The notes below the pieces were generated by a model. That model had not been told where the DNA came from and ran no database searches. It saw only the letters and a program-made list of their open reading frames with translations. Both the position numbers and the translations under genes were made by a program. Source: Rhodoferax ferrireducens (GTDB lineage Bacteria; Pseudomonadota; Gammaproteobacteria; Burkholderiales; Burkholderiaceae_C). Taken from it: a stretch of DNA of 64,000 nucleotides. The DNA lies in NCBI GenBank assembly GCA_002083775.1, contig MTEI01000002.1, positions 310,001 to 374,000 on the forward strand, in the 5' to 3' direction. The stretch's first letter is position 1, and every line of letters begins with the position of its first letter. Below, piece by piece: positions 43,865-52,773 of this stretch.

Positions 43865-44626
43865 TCAGGTGGCCAGGCTGGCAAAGTGCTGCCGCACGCG
43901 TGCCAAATCTTCCGGCGTGTCGACCCCTGCGCCAGGCGCATGCTCTGTCACAAACACGGCTATGCGGTAGCCGTGCCACAGCGCGCGCAGTTGCTCCAGT
44001 GACTCGGTCACCTCGATGGGCGCCTGACACAGCTTGGGGAACTGGCGCAAAAATCCCACCCGGTAGCCGTAAATGCCGATGTGGCGCAGCGGTTGGGCGT
44101 GGCGCGGCAGCTCGGTGGGCGTGTCGCGCGGGAAGGCGATGGGTGCACGGCTGAAGTACAGGCCCATGTGGTTTGCGTCCAGCACCACCTTGACCACATT
44201 CGGGTTGTGAAAATTTGCTACCGAATCAATAGCGTGTGCCGCAGTGCTCATATGGGCTTGCGGCGTTTTTTGCAATAAATCAGCCACAGCAGCCACCAGC
44301 GCCGGGTCGATCAAGGGCTCATCCCCTTGCACGTTGACAACGATCTCGTCATCCTGCAGGCCGAGCAGGTCACACGTCTCGGCCAGCCGGTCGGAGCCGG
44401 AAGGGTGGTCCATCCGCGTCAGAACGGCGGCCACGCCATGCGCCTGACAGGCCGCCACGATCTCCAAGCTGTCGGCGGCCACCACCACACGCGGCGTGAC
44501 ACCCGCCAGGGTCAGCACCCTTTGCGCCACACGCACCACCATCGGCACACCGGCAATGTCGGCCAGCGGCTTGTTGGGCAGGCGGGTGGACGCCAGACGC
44601 GCGGGTATCAGAACGGTGAAGGTCAC
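43865..44626 (-). CDS. kdsB: 3-deoxy-manno-octulosonate cytidylyltransferase (KdsB)
   Basis: 253 residues; activates Kdo as CMP-Kdo for lipid A core synthesis. N-terminal nucleotide-binding [20 protein letters not shown], then [39 protein letters not shown] and [13 protein letters not shown] all match. The start is GTG at 44626 (protein begins [11 protein letters not shown]); the longer frame runs back into the upstream Trm112 gene. It follows the Trm112 and lpxK genes in the same direction, so the block carries two lipid A/core steps. Confidence 0.95.
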   Translation of the reverse strand: MTFTVLIPARLASTRLPNKPLADIAGVPMVVRVAQRVLTLAGVTPRVVVAADSLEIVAACQAHGVAAVLTRMDHPSGSDRLAETCDLLGLQDDEIVVNVQGDEPLIDPALVAAVADLLQKTPQAHMSTAAHAIDSVANFHNPNVVKVVLDANHMGLYFSRAPIAFPRDTPTELPRHAQPLRHIGIYGYRVGFLRQFPKLCQAPIEVTESLEQLRALWHGYRIAVFVTEHAPGAGVDTPEDLARVRQHFASLAT

Positions 44627-44699
44627 GGCGGGGTGGGGTTGCAGGTCGAATAAAGCCGGCGGATCAGGGCAGCGTCGCCGGGCTGCGGGCTGAGTCGGC

Positions 44700-44882
44700 T
44701 TACAGGCCGAGTTCTTCGTCGGTGAGCGTGCGCGCTTCGTTTTCCAGCAGGATCGGGATGCCGTCGCGCACCGGGTAGGCCAGGCGGGCGCTGCGCGAGA
44801 TGAGTTCCTGCGTCTCGCGGTTGTAGTCAAGCGGTCCTTTGGTGACCGGGCAAACCAGCAGTTCAAGTAGTCGTGTGTCCAT
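44700..44882 (-). CDS. Trm112 family protein (YcaR-like)
   Basis: 60 residues, a zinc-ribbon-like Trm112 domain: [20 protein letters not shown], then [20 protein letters not shown]. As in many proteobacterial YcaR proteins, only the first of the usual cysteines remains. In bacteria the gene lies characteristically between lpxK and kdsB, as it does here, though its function is not known; eukaryotic Trm112 activates methyltransferases. 17 bp separate it from lpxK. Confidence 0.93.
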   Translation of the reverse strand: MDTRLLELLVCPVTKGPLDYNRETQELISRSARLAYPVRDGIPILLENEARTLTDEELGL

Positions 44883-44899
44883 GGCGTGATGATAGCGTC

Positions 44900-45922
44900 T
44901 CAGGGCCGTGGCGCACGCGCCAGCAGGGCGTCAACATGGGCGTCAAAGGCGGCCCAAAAATCATCGGGCAACACCACTTGGAGCGGTACCGCCAGCGCGT
45001 CGGGGCATAACGGCCACAGCTTGACCGCATCTTTTTCAGTACAAATCAGCCTGTAGCCCTTATGCTGATTGCCTGACCAGCTACCATAGTCATAGTGGTC
45101 TGGCAGCGCCTGGGTGTGCGCCAGGCGCAGGCCCTTGTCACGCAGCATGCTGAAAAACAGCTCGGGTTGGGCAATGGCTGCCAGTGCCAGCAGCGGCTCC
45201 CCACAGCTGGCCAGTTCAGCCAGTGGCAGCTGTTGGCCGTCTTGCGTTACAGCAAAGTCAGCCAGTTGACGCCGGGTACGAAAACCTTCAAACGCGGGCT
45301 CGGTGCCCGAGCGCAGCACCAGGTCCAGGCGGCGCGGCCAGGGTTCGCGCAAGGGCCCGGCGGGCAGCAGAAAGCCGTTGCCCACGCCCCGTTCGTCAAA
45401 CACACCAATCTCCAGGTCGCGGTGCAGCGGCAGGTGCTGCAGGCCGTCATCGCTCAAGATGAGTTGGGTGCCGGGGTAGCGCGCCAGCAGCGCCTGCGCC
45501 GCCTGCACGCGTTTTTCGGCCACAAACACCGGGGCACTGGTGCGCCGGTGCATCAGCGCAGGCTCGTCACCCACCTGCTGCGCCGGGCGCTGGGCGGTGA
45601 CCTCATGGCAGCCCGTCAGACTGCGACCGTAGCCGCGTGAAATGATGCCCACCCGAATGCCGCGCTGCTTCAAATGCTCGGCCAGCGCCATCACCACCGG
45701 GGTTTTGCCCGCGCCACCGGCCACCACATTGCCCACCACCACCACCGGTGTGGCCACGCGCTGGGCGGTCAGCAGCCCGAAGCGGTACAACCAGGCGTGG
45801 CCCGCCACCAGCAACCCGTACAGCACGGACAGCGGCCACAGCGCCCAAGCCAGCAGCCCGCGTTGCGTCCAGGCGCGCAGCAGCGTCTGTTGCCACGCGG
45901 GTGTGGCAGTTGGCTCAGGCAT
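44900..45922 (-). CDS. lpxK: Tetraacyldisaccharide 4'-kinase (LpxK)
   Basis: 340 residues; phosphorylates the lipid A precursor at the 4' position at the inner membrane. Hydrophobic anchor at ~22-50; P-loop [13 protein letters not shown] at 64-76; [20 protein letters not shown] and the C-terminal TEKDAVKL are family motifs. Residues ~278-294 ([15 protein letters not shown]) fall exactly on palindromic repeat copy I, between the PDHY and TEKD motifs, where orthologues are shorter and different. So the repeat has inserted in frame into an essential gene without killing it. Confidence 0.95.
   Translation of the reverse strand: MPEPTATPAWQQTLLRAWTQRGLLAWALWPLSVLYGLLVAGHAWLYRFGLLTAQRVATPVVVVGNVVAGGAGKTPVVMALAEHLKQRGIRVGIISRGYGRSLTGCHEVTAQRPAQQVGDEPALMHRRTSAPVFVAEKRVQAAQALLARYPGTQLILSDDGLQHLPLHRDLEIGVFDERGVGNGFLLPAGPLREPWPRRLDLVLRSGTEPAFEGFRTRRQLADFAVTQDGQQLPLAELASCGEPLLALAAIAQPELFFSMLRDKGLRLAHTQALPDHYDYGSWSGNQHKGYRLICTEKDAVKLWPLCPDALAVPLQVVLPDDFWAAFDAHVDALLARAPRP
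45048..45084 (-). repeat. 37-bp palindromic element, copy I (in-frame in lpxK)
   Basis: Minus strand GTAGCTGGTCAGGC, then CATAAGGGCTACAGGCT and GATTT. Diverged in the left half but the AAGGGCTACAGGC half is perfect. Read one base out of phase with the cysN/DUF934/ygiQ copies. Confidence 0.75.
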
Positions 45923-45939
45923 GGCGGCGGTAAGCCAGC

Positions 45940-46368
45940 TCAGTTGCCCCCGGCTGCGCTGGAGGACTGGGTGGCAAAGGTGATTTGCGACAGACCGGCG
46001 CGTTTGGCGGCTTCCATCACCGTGATCACCGATTGGTGGCGCGCGGTGGCATCGGCATAGATGATCACCACCGATTCGCTGCCTGCTTTGGCACCCGCCT
46101 TCAGGGCGTCGGCCAGGTCGGCCACATTGCGGCCCAATACCGGCAGCTTGTTGACGCTGAAATTGCCGTCGGCGCTGACCGCTACCAGCACTTCTTTGGG
46201 GTAATCGCGCTGGGCTTCGGTGTCGGCCACCGGCAGGCGCAGCTCCAGCTCGGTGAACTTGCTGTAGGTGGTGGAGAGCATCAAAAAGATCAGAATCACC
46301 AGTAGCACGTCGATGAACGGGATCAGGTTAATCTCAGGCTCATCTTTGGGGCGGGGGCGGAAATTCAT
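45940..46368 (-). CDS. exbD: ExbD/TolR family biopolymer transport protein
   Basis: 142 residues. Single N-terminal membrane helix ([20 protein letters not shown], ~14-33) with the essential Asp in FIDVLLV, then a periplasmic domain. With ExbB it turns proton motive force into work for TonB-dependent outer-membrane uptake or Tol-like functions. The position right before lpxK, away from tonB and tolAB, is typical of betaproteobacteria. Start 3 bp after the exbB stop; 17 bp gap to lpxK. Confidence 0.93.
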   Translation of the reverse strand: MNFRPRPKDEPEINLIPFIDVLLVILIFLMLSTTYSKFTELELRLPVADTEAQRDYPKEVLVAVSADGNFSVNKLPVLGRNVADLADALKAGAKAGSESVVIIYADATARHQSVITVMEAAKRAGLSQITFATQSSSAAGGN

Positions 46369-46371
46369 AGC

Positions 46372-46998
46372 TTATTTGCGCAAACTGATCAGGTGGCGGG
46401 CCAGGTGTTCAGCAGCCAATTCCAGGGTGAGAAGGTATTCATCCACCCGGCCTCGGAAGTAGCGCCAGAATATCAACGCCGGAATCGCCACGATCAGGCC
46501 AAATGCGGTGTTGTACAGCGCCACCGAAATACCGTGTGCCAGCTGCGCCGGGTTGCCACCGGTGGCACTGCCGGGGGCCTGCGAGCCAAAAATTTCGATC
46601 ATGCCGACCACGGTGCCAAACAGGCCCATCAGCGGCGCAGCCGAGGCGATGGTTGCCAGTGCGCTCAGGTAGCGCTCCAGCCGGTGCGCCACCAGGCGGC
46701 CGCTGCTTTCCATCATGGCGCGCAATTCTTCGTCGCTGCAGCGCGGGTTCAGGGTCAGGGTGCGCAAGCCGCTGGCCAGCACCTCACCCAACGCCGAATT
46801 TTTTTCCAGCTGGGTGATCACGTCTGGGCCGGGCACGCCGTTGCGGGTCACGGCCATGACCTCGTCCAGCAGGTTGGGCGGAGCCACCTTGGACGGTTTG
46901 AGGCTGATGAAACGCTCAATCACCAGCGCCAGCGCCAGGACGGAGCAGGCAATCAAGGGCCAAATCGGCCAGCCTGCGGCTTGTATGATGGAAAACAA
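46372..46998 (-). CDS. exbB: ExbB/TolQ family proton channel protein
   Basis: 208 residues with three membrane helices: WPIWPLIACSVLALALVIER, LATIASAAPLMGLFGTVVGM and ALYNTAFGLIVAIPALIFWR. The APLMGLFGTVVGMI and ALYNTAFGL motifs are the MotA/TolQ/ExbB signature with the proton-path threonine. It is the first gene of the exbB-exbD-lpxK-trm112-kdsB-adk run. It is divergent from xseA across 326 bp. Confidence 0.94.
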   Translation of the reverse strand: MFSIIQAAGWPIWPLIACSVLALALVIERFISLKPSKVAPPNLLDEVMAVTRNGVPGPDVITQLEKNSALGEVLASGLRTLTLNPRCSDEELRAMMESSGRLVAHRLERYLSALATIASAAPLMGLFGTVVGMIEIFGSQAPGSATGGNPAQLAHGISVALYNTAFGLIVAIPALIFWRYFRGRVDEYLLTLELAAEHLARHLISLRK

Positions 46999-47324
46999 AG
47001 TGGGACTCCGCTGATGAGGTTAGCCGGTCAATTATGGCCCAGCCTTTTGACCGTTTTGTGAGGCAAAGGGCTGCCCGCTGCGCACAATTTCTGTGGATAA
47101 CTTTGTGGAGAACCCCCGGTAGAAGTGGCCGCAAGCCGCATGCAGACTGGAGTCTGACACATTGATGACAAAACAGGCAGCAAAAAAACCAATGAAATCA
47201 ACAATCTTTTACAAACTCGCGCGATGCATCGCTATTTATTTTGGGCCGTGGGTGCTTGCCAAAAATTGTGGACGACTTGCATTGGCAAAAGTTGACTCGC
47301 AGCGTTTGTCAAGGGGGTTGAGTC
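46999..47324. other. exbB - xseA divergent intergenic region
   Basis: 326 bp with no convincing gene. A 54-codon frame from 47164 (MTKQAAKKPMKST) overlaps the xseA start out of frame; it has no recognisable features and I did not call it. A perfect DnaA box (TGTGGATAA) lies at 47092-47100. The stretch 47160-47280 is AT-rich. Confidence 0.6.
47092..47100 (-). promoter_or_regulatory. Perfect DnaA box (TTATCCACA on the minus strand)
   Basis: TGTGGATAA on the plus strand, followed at once by a second partial TTTGTGGAG. A single consensus 9-mer between exbB and xseA, without the cluster or AT-rich unwinding element expected of an origin. It may titrate DnaA or have a regulatory role; it may also be chance. 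Confidence 0.5.
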
Positions 47325-48671
47325 ATGTTTGACACAAAAAACACATCGGTAAAACCCTTAGTGTGGCAAGTGGGGGCGTTGTGCCGGGCCATTGCCGATG
47401 CGCTGGCGGCACGCTTTAACCCGGTGACGGTGCGCGGTGAGTTGTCGGGCTTTTCACGCGCAGCCAGCGGGCACTGTTACTTCACCCTGAAAGACGCCAG
47501 TGGCCAGCTGCGCTGCGCCATGTTCAAACGTGCCGCCACCGGTCTGGACTTTGCCCCGCGTGATGGCGAGTTGGTAGAAGTCAGCGGCAAACTCAGCGTC
47601 TACGAGCCGCGTGGCGATTTGCAACTGATTGTGGAGACCATGAGCCGCGCCGGCCTTGGCAGCCTGTTTGAGCAGTTTCTGCAACTCAAGGCCAAGCTCG
47701 AAGCCGAGGGGCTGTTTGAGGCCAGCCGCAAACGCCCGCTGCCGGTGATGCCGCGCGCCATCGGGCTGGTGACCTCGCTGGGTGCCGCTGCCTTGCATGA
47801 TGTGGTGACCGCGCTGCAGCGGCGCGTGCCGCACATTCCGGTGGTGCTGGCACCTGCCTCGGTGCAGGGCGCGCAGGCACCTGCCGAGCTGATGCACGCG
47901 CTCTCAAACTTGTATCTACTCACCCAATCAGAACAAGGGCTAGAGGCTGATTTTCCTTATAAAATGGCGCGCGGTGTGGCGGCCCCACCGCCGTTGGATG
48001 TGATCTTGCTGGTGCGCGGCGGCGGCGCTTTGGAAGACCTGTGGGCGTTCAATGACGAGGCGCTTGCCCGAGTCATTGCCCAAAGCCCGGTGCCCCTTGT
48101 TTGCGGCGTGGGCCATGAAACGGATTTCACCATTGCTGATTTTGTGGCCGACCTGCGCGCACCCACACCCACCGCAGCCGCCGAGCTGGTGGCCCAACCG
48201 CGCGAGGCCTGGCTGGGCGCGCTGGATGGGGTGCAGCGCCGCCTGCAAGACGCGCTCTACCGCCATCTGGATCGGCAAAGCCAGCAGCTGGACACGACTG
48301 CGGCCCGACTCGGGCGGCCGTCAAACCGGCTGGCGGGCCAGCGCCTGCGCCTGAGCGGCTGCGCACAATCCCTCCAAAGTGCCACCCGCCATAGCCTGCT
48401 GTGGCGCAGTCAGCAGCTGCAGCGCATGGCTGAGCAGCTGCCGCTGGCGCTGCAACGCGGCCTGCAGGCGCGCACCCAGCGGCTGGAGCGCGCCACGCTA
48501 CGCCTGGGTCTGCTTGACCCGCATCTGGTGCTGGAACGCGGTTACGCCTGGCTGAGCGACGATGCTGGCCACGCCATCACCCGCAAGGCGCAAACGCACG
48601 CCGGGCAGGCCATCACCGCTACCCTGATGGATGGCGCGGTTGAATTGACCGTGACCGACCAAAGGCCATGA
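47325..48671 (+). CDS. xseA: Exodeoxyribonuclease VII large subunit (XseA)
   Basis: 448 residues. N-terminal OB-fold (VTVRGELSGFSRAASGHCYF, TLKDASGQLRCAMFK), then the catalytic core with IGLVTSLGAAALHDVVTAL, VILLVRGGGALEDLWAFNDE and GVGHETDFTIADFVADLRAPTP. The enzyme degrades single-stranded DNA with the small subunit XseB, which is not encoded nearby. Residues ~196-209 (LYLLTQSEQGLEAD) are encoded by palindromic repeat copy J. They sit just before the conserved DVILLVRGGG strand, in a place where most XseA proteins have a shorter loop. Confidence 0.95.
   Translation: MFDTKNTSVKPLVWQVGALCRAIADALAARFNPVTVRGELSGFSRAASGHCYFTLKDASGQLRCAMFKRAATGLDFAPRDGELVEVSGKLSVYEPRGDLQLIVETMSRAGLGSLFEQFLQLKAKLEAEGLFEASRKRPLPVMPRAIGLVTSLGAAALHDVVTALQRRVPHIPVVLAPASVQGAQAPAELMHALSNLYLLTQSEQGLEADFPYKMARGVAAPPPLDVILLVRGGGALEDLWAFNDEALARVIAQSPVPLVCGVGHETDFTIADFVADLRAPTPTAAAELVAQPREAWLGALDGVQRRLQDALYRHLDRQSQQLDTTAARLGRPSNRLAGQRLRLSGCAQSLQSATRHSLLWRSQQLQRMAEQLPLALQRGLQARTQRLERATLRLGLLDPHLVLERGYAWLSDDAGHAITRKAQTHAGQAITATLMDGAVELTVTDQRP
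47912..47948 (+). repeat. 37-bp palindromic element, copy J (in-frame in xseA)
   Basis: GTATCTACTCACCCA then AACAAGGGCTAGAGGCT and GATTTT. It is read in a phase different from the cysN/DUF934/ygiQ copies; in their phase this copy would contain a stop (TGA). Confidence 0.75.
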
Positions 48672-48716
48672 AACTTCCTACAATTTGATTTTTCGCAACC
48701 CACACCAGAGGAATCC

Positions 48717-49298
48717 ATGGAACACACTTTGCCCGCCCTGCCTTTTGCCATTGACGCGATGGTCCCGTACTATTCCAAAGAAACCTTGGAATACCACCAC
48801 GGCAAGCACCACAACGCCTACGTGGTCAACCTCAACAACCTGCAAAAAGGCACCGAGTTCGAGACCATGGACCTGGTCAGCATCATCAAAAAGGCCAGCG
48901 GCGGCATTTACAACAACGCCGCGCAGGTGTGGAACCACACCTTCTTCTGGAACTGTATGACCCCCAACGGCGGCGGCGAGCCCACCGGTGCGCTGGCAGA
49001 GGCCATTACCGCCAAATGGGGCAGCTACGCGGCTTTCCGTGAAGCGTTTGTCAAATCAGCGGTAGGTAATTTTGGTTCCGGCTGGACCTGGCTGGTGAAA
49101 AAGGCTGACGGCACGCTGGACATCGTCAACATGGGTGCCGCCGGCACCCCGCTGACCACGGGTGATACCCCGGTGCTGACCGTGGACGTGTGGGAACACG
49201 CTTACTACATCGACTACCGCAACATGCGCCCGAAATTTGTCGAAACCTTCCTCGACAAGATGGTGAACTGGTCGTTTGCGCAAGCCAACTTTGCCTGA
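48717..49298 (+). CDS. sodB: Superoxide dismutase, Fe type
   Basis: 193 residues. Metal ligands H27, H74, D157 and H161 (in TLEYHHGKHHNAYV, VWNHTFFWNC, VDVWEHAYY) are all present. The glutamine- and glycine-rich stretch and the MTPNGGGEPTG loop favour the iron-containing SodB class over Mn SOD; metal use cannot be proven by eye. GAGGAA at ~48709 is the ribosome binding site. It follows xseA by 45 bp and ends in a terminator at 49336-49400. Confidence 0.95.
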   Translation: MEHTLPALPFAIDAMVPYYSKETLEYHHGKHHNAYVVNLNNLQKGTEFETMDLVSIIKKASGGIYNNAAQVWNHTFFWNCMTPNGGGEPTGALAEAITAKWGSYAAFREAFVKSAVGNFGSGWTWLVKKADGTLDIVNMGAAGTPLTTGDTPVLTVDVWEHAYYIDYRNMRPKFVETFLDKMVNWSFAQANFA

Positions 49299-49335
49299 CT
49301 TTAAGCGGGCTGCCGCAGTGTTACCGAGCTCCCAG

Positions 49336-49400
49336 CGAGCCGTGAACACCTCGGTTGAAACCCACCAGGGATTCGGGTGTTGGCTCGAGTCCCTTTTTTT
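49336..49400 (+). terminator. Rho-independent terminator after sodB
   Basis: CGAGCC (49336-49341) and AACACC (49345-49350) pair with GGTGTT and GGCTCG (49376-49387), giving a 12-pair stem with a small bulge and a ~25-base apex. It is followed by CGAGTCCC and seven T's (49394-49400). Confidence 0.75.
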
Positions 49401-49422
49401 CTGACCAAAAGTCGTCGGCAGC

Positions 49423-50739
49423 ATGGCTCTTTTCTCTCAATCGCACCTCAATCCCGGCGTTCGCAAACGTGAGGTGTTTGGCTGGGCCATGTACGACTTT
49501 GCCAACTCGGGCTACACCACGGTGGTGATCACCGCCGTGTTTGCTGCCTACTTTGTGGGTGGTGTAGCCGGGGGTGAGCCTTGGGCCACGCTGGCATGGA
49601 CCCTGGCCTTAAGTGCGTCGCACCTGATGGTGATGTTGAGCATGCCAGCCTTGGGTGCTTTTGCTGATCAACATGCCAATAAAAAACGCTTGCTGATGGT
49701 GTTTACTCTGGGCTGTGTGGTGTCCACGCTGGCTTTGGCTTGGGTCGGTCCGGGTGATGTGGCTTTGGCGGTGGTTTTGATCGTCATCTCCAACACCTTC
49801 TTTTCTTATGGCGAAGCCCTGACAGCGGCCTTTTTGCCGGAACTGGCGCGCCCCGAGGCCATGGGCAAGGTGAGTGGCTGGGGCTGGAGTTTTGGTTATC
49901 TGGGCGGTATGTTGACGCTGGGAATTTGTCTGTCCTACGTGCTTCTAGCGCAAGCGCAAGGGCATCAAGCGGCGCAGTTTGTGCCTGTCACGATGCTGAT
50001 CACGGCGGTGATTTACGGTTTGGCGGCGCTGGTGACCTTTGCCCTGCTCAAGGAGCGAGCGCAGGCCAAGCCTGACCCCTTGAAACACGGTGGGTTTGCC
50101 GATTCCTGGCGGCGCTTGCGCCAGACCTGGCAGCAGGCCCGGGCTTACCAGGACTTTGTGACGCTGATGCTCTGCGCCGTGGCCTATCAGGCTGGCGTGG
50201 CGGTGGCCATTACCCTGGCCGCCATCTACGCCGAGCAGGTGATTGGCTTCAAACCGCAAGAGACCATGCTGCTCATTTTTGCCCTGAATCTGGCCGCTGC
50301 TGCCGGTGCCTTCTCTTGGGGTTACGTGCAAGACCGGGTAGGGCACAAGTTGGCCCTGGGTTTGACGCTGGTGGGCTGGGTTCTGACCTGCGTGCTCGCT
50401 GCCACCAGCCAGGACAAAGCTGATTTTTGGTGGGCGGCAGCCATTGCGGGGCTATGCATGGGCTCCAGCCAGTCGGCTGGCCGGGCGATGGCTGGCCTGC
50501 TTGCGCCGCGCGCGCAGGCTGCGGAGTTTTACGGCCTGTGGAGTTTTGCCACCCGTTTGGCCAGTGTGGTGGGGCCAGTTAGTTACGGGATCATCACCTG
50601 GGTCACCGATGGCAACCAGCGTTTGGCCATTCTGGGTACCTCGGTTTTGTTTCTGCTGGGCTTGGTGATACTTACCCGCGTGGATGTTCAGCGCGGTCAA
50701 GCGGCAGCACATGCAGCAAACTTCAGGGCTGGTGCGTGA
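49423..50739 (+). CDS. MFS transporter, UMF1/Atg22-like family
   Basis: 438 residues with about 12 membrane segments. The signature WAMYDFANSGYTTVVITAVF at ~21-40, AFADQHANKKRLLMVF, and GSSQSAGRAMAGLLAPRAQA place it in the UMF1 group, bacterial relatives of the yeast vacuolar amino acid exporter Atg22. Substrate unknown in bacteria; small amphipathic solutes are likely. It begins just after the sodB terminator and is convergent with the DUF192 gene, with only 13 bp between stops. Confidence 0.9.
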   Translation: MALFSQSHLNPGVRKREVFGWAMYDFANSGYTTVVITAVFAAYFVGGVAGGEPWATLAWTLALSASHLMVMLSMPALGAFADQHANKKRLLMVFTLGCVVSTLALAWVGPGDVALAVVLIVISNTFFSYGEALTAAFLPELARPEAMGKVSGWGWSFGYLGGMLTLGICLSYVLLAQAQGHQAAQFVPVTMLITAVIYGLAALVTFALLKERAQAKPDPLKHGGFADSWRRLRQTWQQARAYQDFVTLMLCAVAYQAGVAVAITLAAIYAEQVIGFKPQETMLLIFALNLAAAAGAFSWGYVQDRVGHKLALGLTLVGWVLTCVLAATSQDKADFWWAAAIAGLCMGSSQSAGRAMAGLLAPRAQAAEFYGLWSFATRLASVVGPVSYGIITWVTDGNQRLAILGTSVLFLLGLVILTRVDVQRGQAAAHAANFRAGA

Positions 50740-50752
50740 TCAGGCCGCAGGG

Positions 50753-51199
50753 TCACTTCTCGGCAAATGGCGCGCCGCCGAGCTTGATGCCCGCTTTGAT
50801 ACCCTTTTTCTCAAACCAGCCCTGGTTCATTTCCAACACATAACGCACCGGCTTTTTGGAGCAATGCGAATCCAGCGTTTGCGGCTTCATGTCTTCCAGG
50901 TTGACGATGGTGCCGTCGTCCGCCACAAAAGCAGCGGTGAGCGGCAGCAGGGTGTTTTTCATCCAGAAGCACTGCTCGCCAGGGCGCTCAAACACAAACA
51001 ACATGCCTTCACCCTGCGGCATGGCGCTGCGGTGCATCAGGCCAATTTCGCGCTGCGCGGGCGTGGCCGCCACCTGGGTGTCAATCAAATACATGCCGGC
51101 GCTGAGCTTGGTGCGTGGCAAGTCCAGCTGCGGCGCGCCTTGCGCCCAGGCGACACTGGCCAACAGCCAGCAGGTGAGGGTGATGAGTAGGGTCTTCAT
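50753..51199 (-). CDS. DUF192 family secreted protein
   Basis: 148 residues with a signal peptide ([20 protein letters not shown]). The DUF192 domain shows [40 protein letters not shown] and [20 protein letters not shown]. It is a conserved small periplasmic beta-barrel-like domain of unknown function. ATG at 51199. It is divergent from icd across 181 bp. Confidence 0.9.
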   Translation of the reverse strand: MKTLLITLTCWLLASVAWAQGAPQLDLPRTKLSAGMYLIDTQVAATPAQREIGLMHRSAMPQGEGMLFVFERPGEQCFWMKNTLLPLTAAFVADDGTIVNLEDMKPQTLDSHCSKKPVRYVLEMNQGWFEKKGIKAGIKLGGAPFAEK

Positions 51200-51380
51200 G
51201 GGTGCATTTTCGTGCAAACCACCGGTAGGGTGGCAGCGCCAGGTGTCAGAGTTTCAGAAGTGGCTTGGAGGTGTGCAGGCGTTGACAGTTCCGGGTCAAA
51301 TATTGCGACTAGAATGTTTTTTCGGTTCATGCCCTGGCGCGTGGACCGTTTTTTTGATCCATTCACGGAGACATAGTCCA

Positions 51381-52634
51381 ATGTACCAGCACATCAAGGT
51401 TCCCTCAGAAGGCCAAAAAATCACCGTCAACGCCGACTACTCGTTGAACGTTCCTGATCAGCCGATCATCCCGTTCATTGAAGGTGACGGTACTGGTTTT
51501 GACATCACCCCGGTGATGATCAAGGTGGTGGACGCCGCGGTGGCCAAAGCCTATGGCGGTGCCAAGAAGATCCACTGGATGGAGGTTTATGCTGGCGAAA
51601 AATCCACCAAGATTTACGGCCCGGATGTCTGGCTGCCCGAAGAAACTCTTGCCGCCCTGCGCGAATACGTGGTGTCGATCAAAGGCCCGCTGACCACCCC
51701 CGTGGGCGGTGGCATCCGTTCGCTGAACGTGGCGCTGCGCCAGGAACTGGACTTGTATGTGTGCCTGCGCCCGATCCAGTACTTTGAAGGTGTGCCCAGC
51801 CCGGTGAAAGAGCCGCACAAGACCAACATGGTCATCTTCCGCGAAAACTCGGAAGACATCTACGCCGGTATCGAATTCGAAGCCGAGTCGCCCAAGGCGC
51901 TGAAAATCATCAAGTTCCTGCAAGAGGAAATGGGTGTCACCAAGATCCGTTTCCCCGCCACGTCGGGCATCGGCATCAAACCCGTGTCACGCGAAGGCAC
52001 CGAGCGCCTGATGCGCAAAGCCGTGCAATACGCCATCGACAACGACAAGCCCAGCGTGACCATTGTGCACAAGGGCAACATCATGAAGTTCACCGAAGGC
52101 GGCTTCCGCGACTGGGCTTACGGCCTGGCACAAAAAGAGTTTGGTGCTGAACTGATCGACGGCGGCCCCTGGTGCGCGTTCAAAAACCCGAAAACGGGCA
52201 AAGAAATCACCATCAAGGACAGCATTGCCGACGCCTTCCTGCAGCAGATTCTGCTGCGCCCGGCTGAATACAGCGTGATCGCCACCCTGAATCTGAACGG
52301 TGACTACGTGTCTGACGCGCTGGCGGCCCAAGTGGGCGGTATTGGCATCGCCCCCGGTGCCAACCTGTCTGACTCGGTGGCGTGTTTTGAAGCCACCCAC
52401 GGCACCGCGCCCAAGTACGCTGGCAAGGACTATGTGAACCCCGGTTCAGAAATCTTGTCCGCTGAAATGATGCTGCGCCACATGGGCTGGATCGAAGCGG
52501 CTGACGCCATCATCCATTCGATGGAACGCTCCATCAAGAGCAAAAAGGTCACCTACGACTTTGCCCGCCTGATGGACGGTGCAACGCAAGTTAGCTGCTC
52601 AGGTTTTGGCCAAGTCATGATTGACCACATGTAA
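51381..52634 (+). CDS. icd: Isocitrate dehydrogenase, NADP-dependent
   Basis: 417 residues; converts isocitrate to 2-oxoglutarate in the TCA cycle. Substrate residues are in [20 protein letters not shown] (the phosphorylatable Ser in IRSLN), and NADP specificity is consistent with the later [28 protein letters not shown] and [20 protein letters not shown] are typical. GGAG upstream at ~51367 is the ribosome binding site for the ATG at 51381; the longer frame upstream is unsupported. A strong terminator follows (52671-52710). Confidence 0.97.
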   Translation: MYQHIKVPSEGQKITVNADYSLNVPDQPIIPFIEGDGTGFDITPVMIKVVDAAVAKAYGGAKKIHWMEVYAGEKSTKIYGPDVWLPEETLAALREYVVSIKGPLTTPVGGGIRSLNVALRQELDLYVCLRPIQYFEGVPSPVKEPHKTNMVIFRENSEDIYAGIEFEAESPKALKIIKFLQEEMGVTKIRFPATSGIGIKPVSREGTERLMRKAVQYAIDNDKPSVTIVHKGNIMKFTEGGFRDWAYGLAQKEFGAELIDGGPWCAFKNPKTGKEITIKDSIADAFLQQILLRPAEYSVIATLNLNGDYVSDALAAQVGGIGIAPGANLSDSVACFEATHGTAPKYAGKDYVNPGSEILSAEMMLRHMGWIEAADAIIHSMERSIKSKKVTYDFARLMDGATQVSCSGFGQVMIDHM

Positions 52635-52670
52635 TTACCCTCGCAGACGGTTTTTTTGACCGCGCTAACC

Positions 52671-52710
52671 AACCCCTAAGTGATTGATTTACTTGGGGGT
52701 TTTCTTTTTT
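52671..52710 (+). terminator. Rho-independent terminator after icd
   Basis: AACCCCTAAGT (52671-52681) pairs with ACTTGGGGGTT (52691-52701), with a ~9-base loop, and runs straight into TTCTTTTTT. It separates icd from the restriction-modification locus. Confidence 0.9.
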
Positions 52711-52773
52711 CGGCTTGTTTTGAATTGACAACGCTACACCGCATCGCCAACTGACACGCGGCACCCTGACGCC

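Noticed and set aside
44205-44245. Another copy of the 37-bp element in kdsB
   Set aside because: Only a fragment resembling GCTATTGATT..GTAGC is there, and the encoded [14 protein letters not shown] is normal KdsB sequence.
47164-47331. 54-codon frame upstream of xseA
   Set aside because: Overlaps the xseA start out of frame, without a ribosome binding site or recognisable features.
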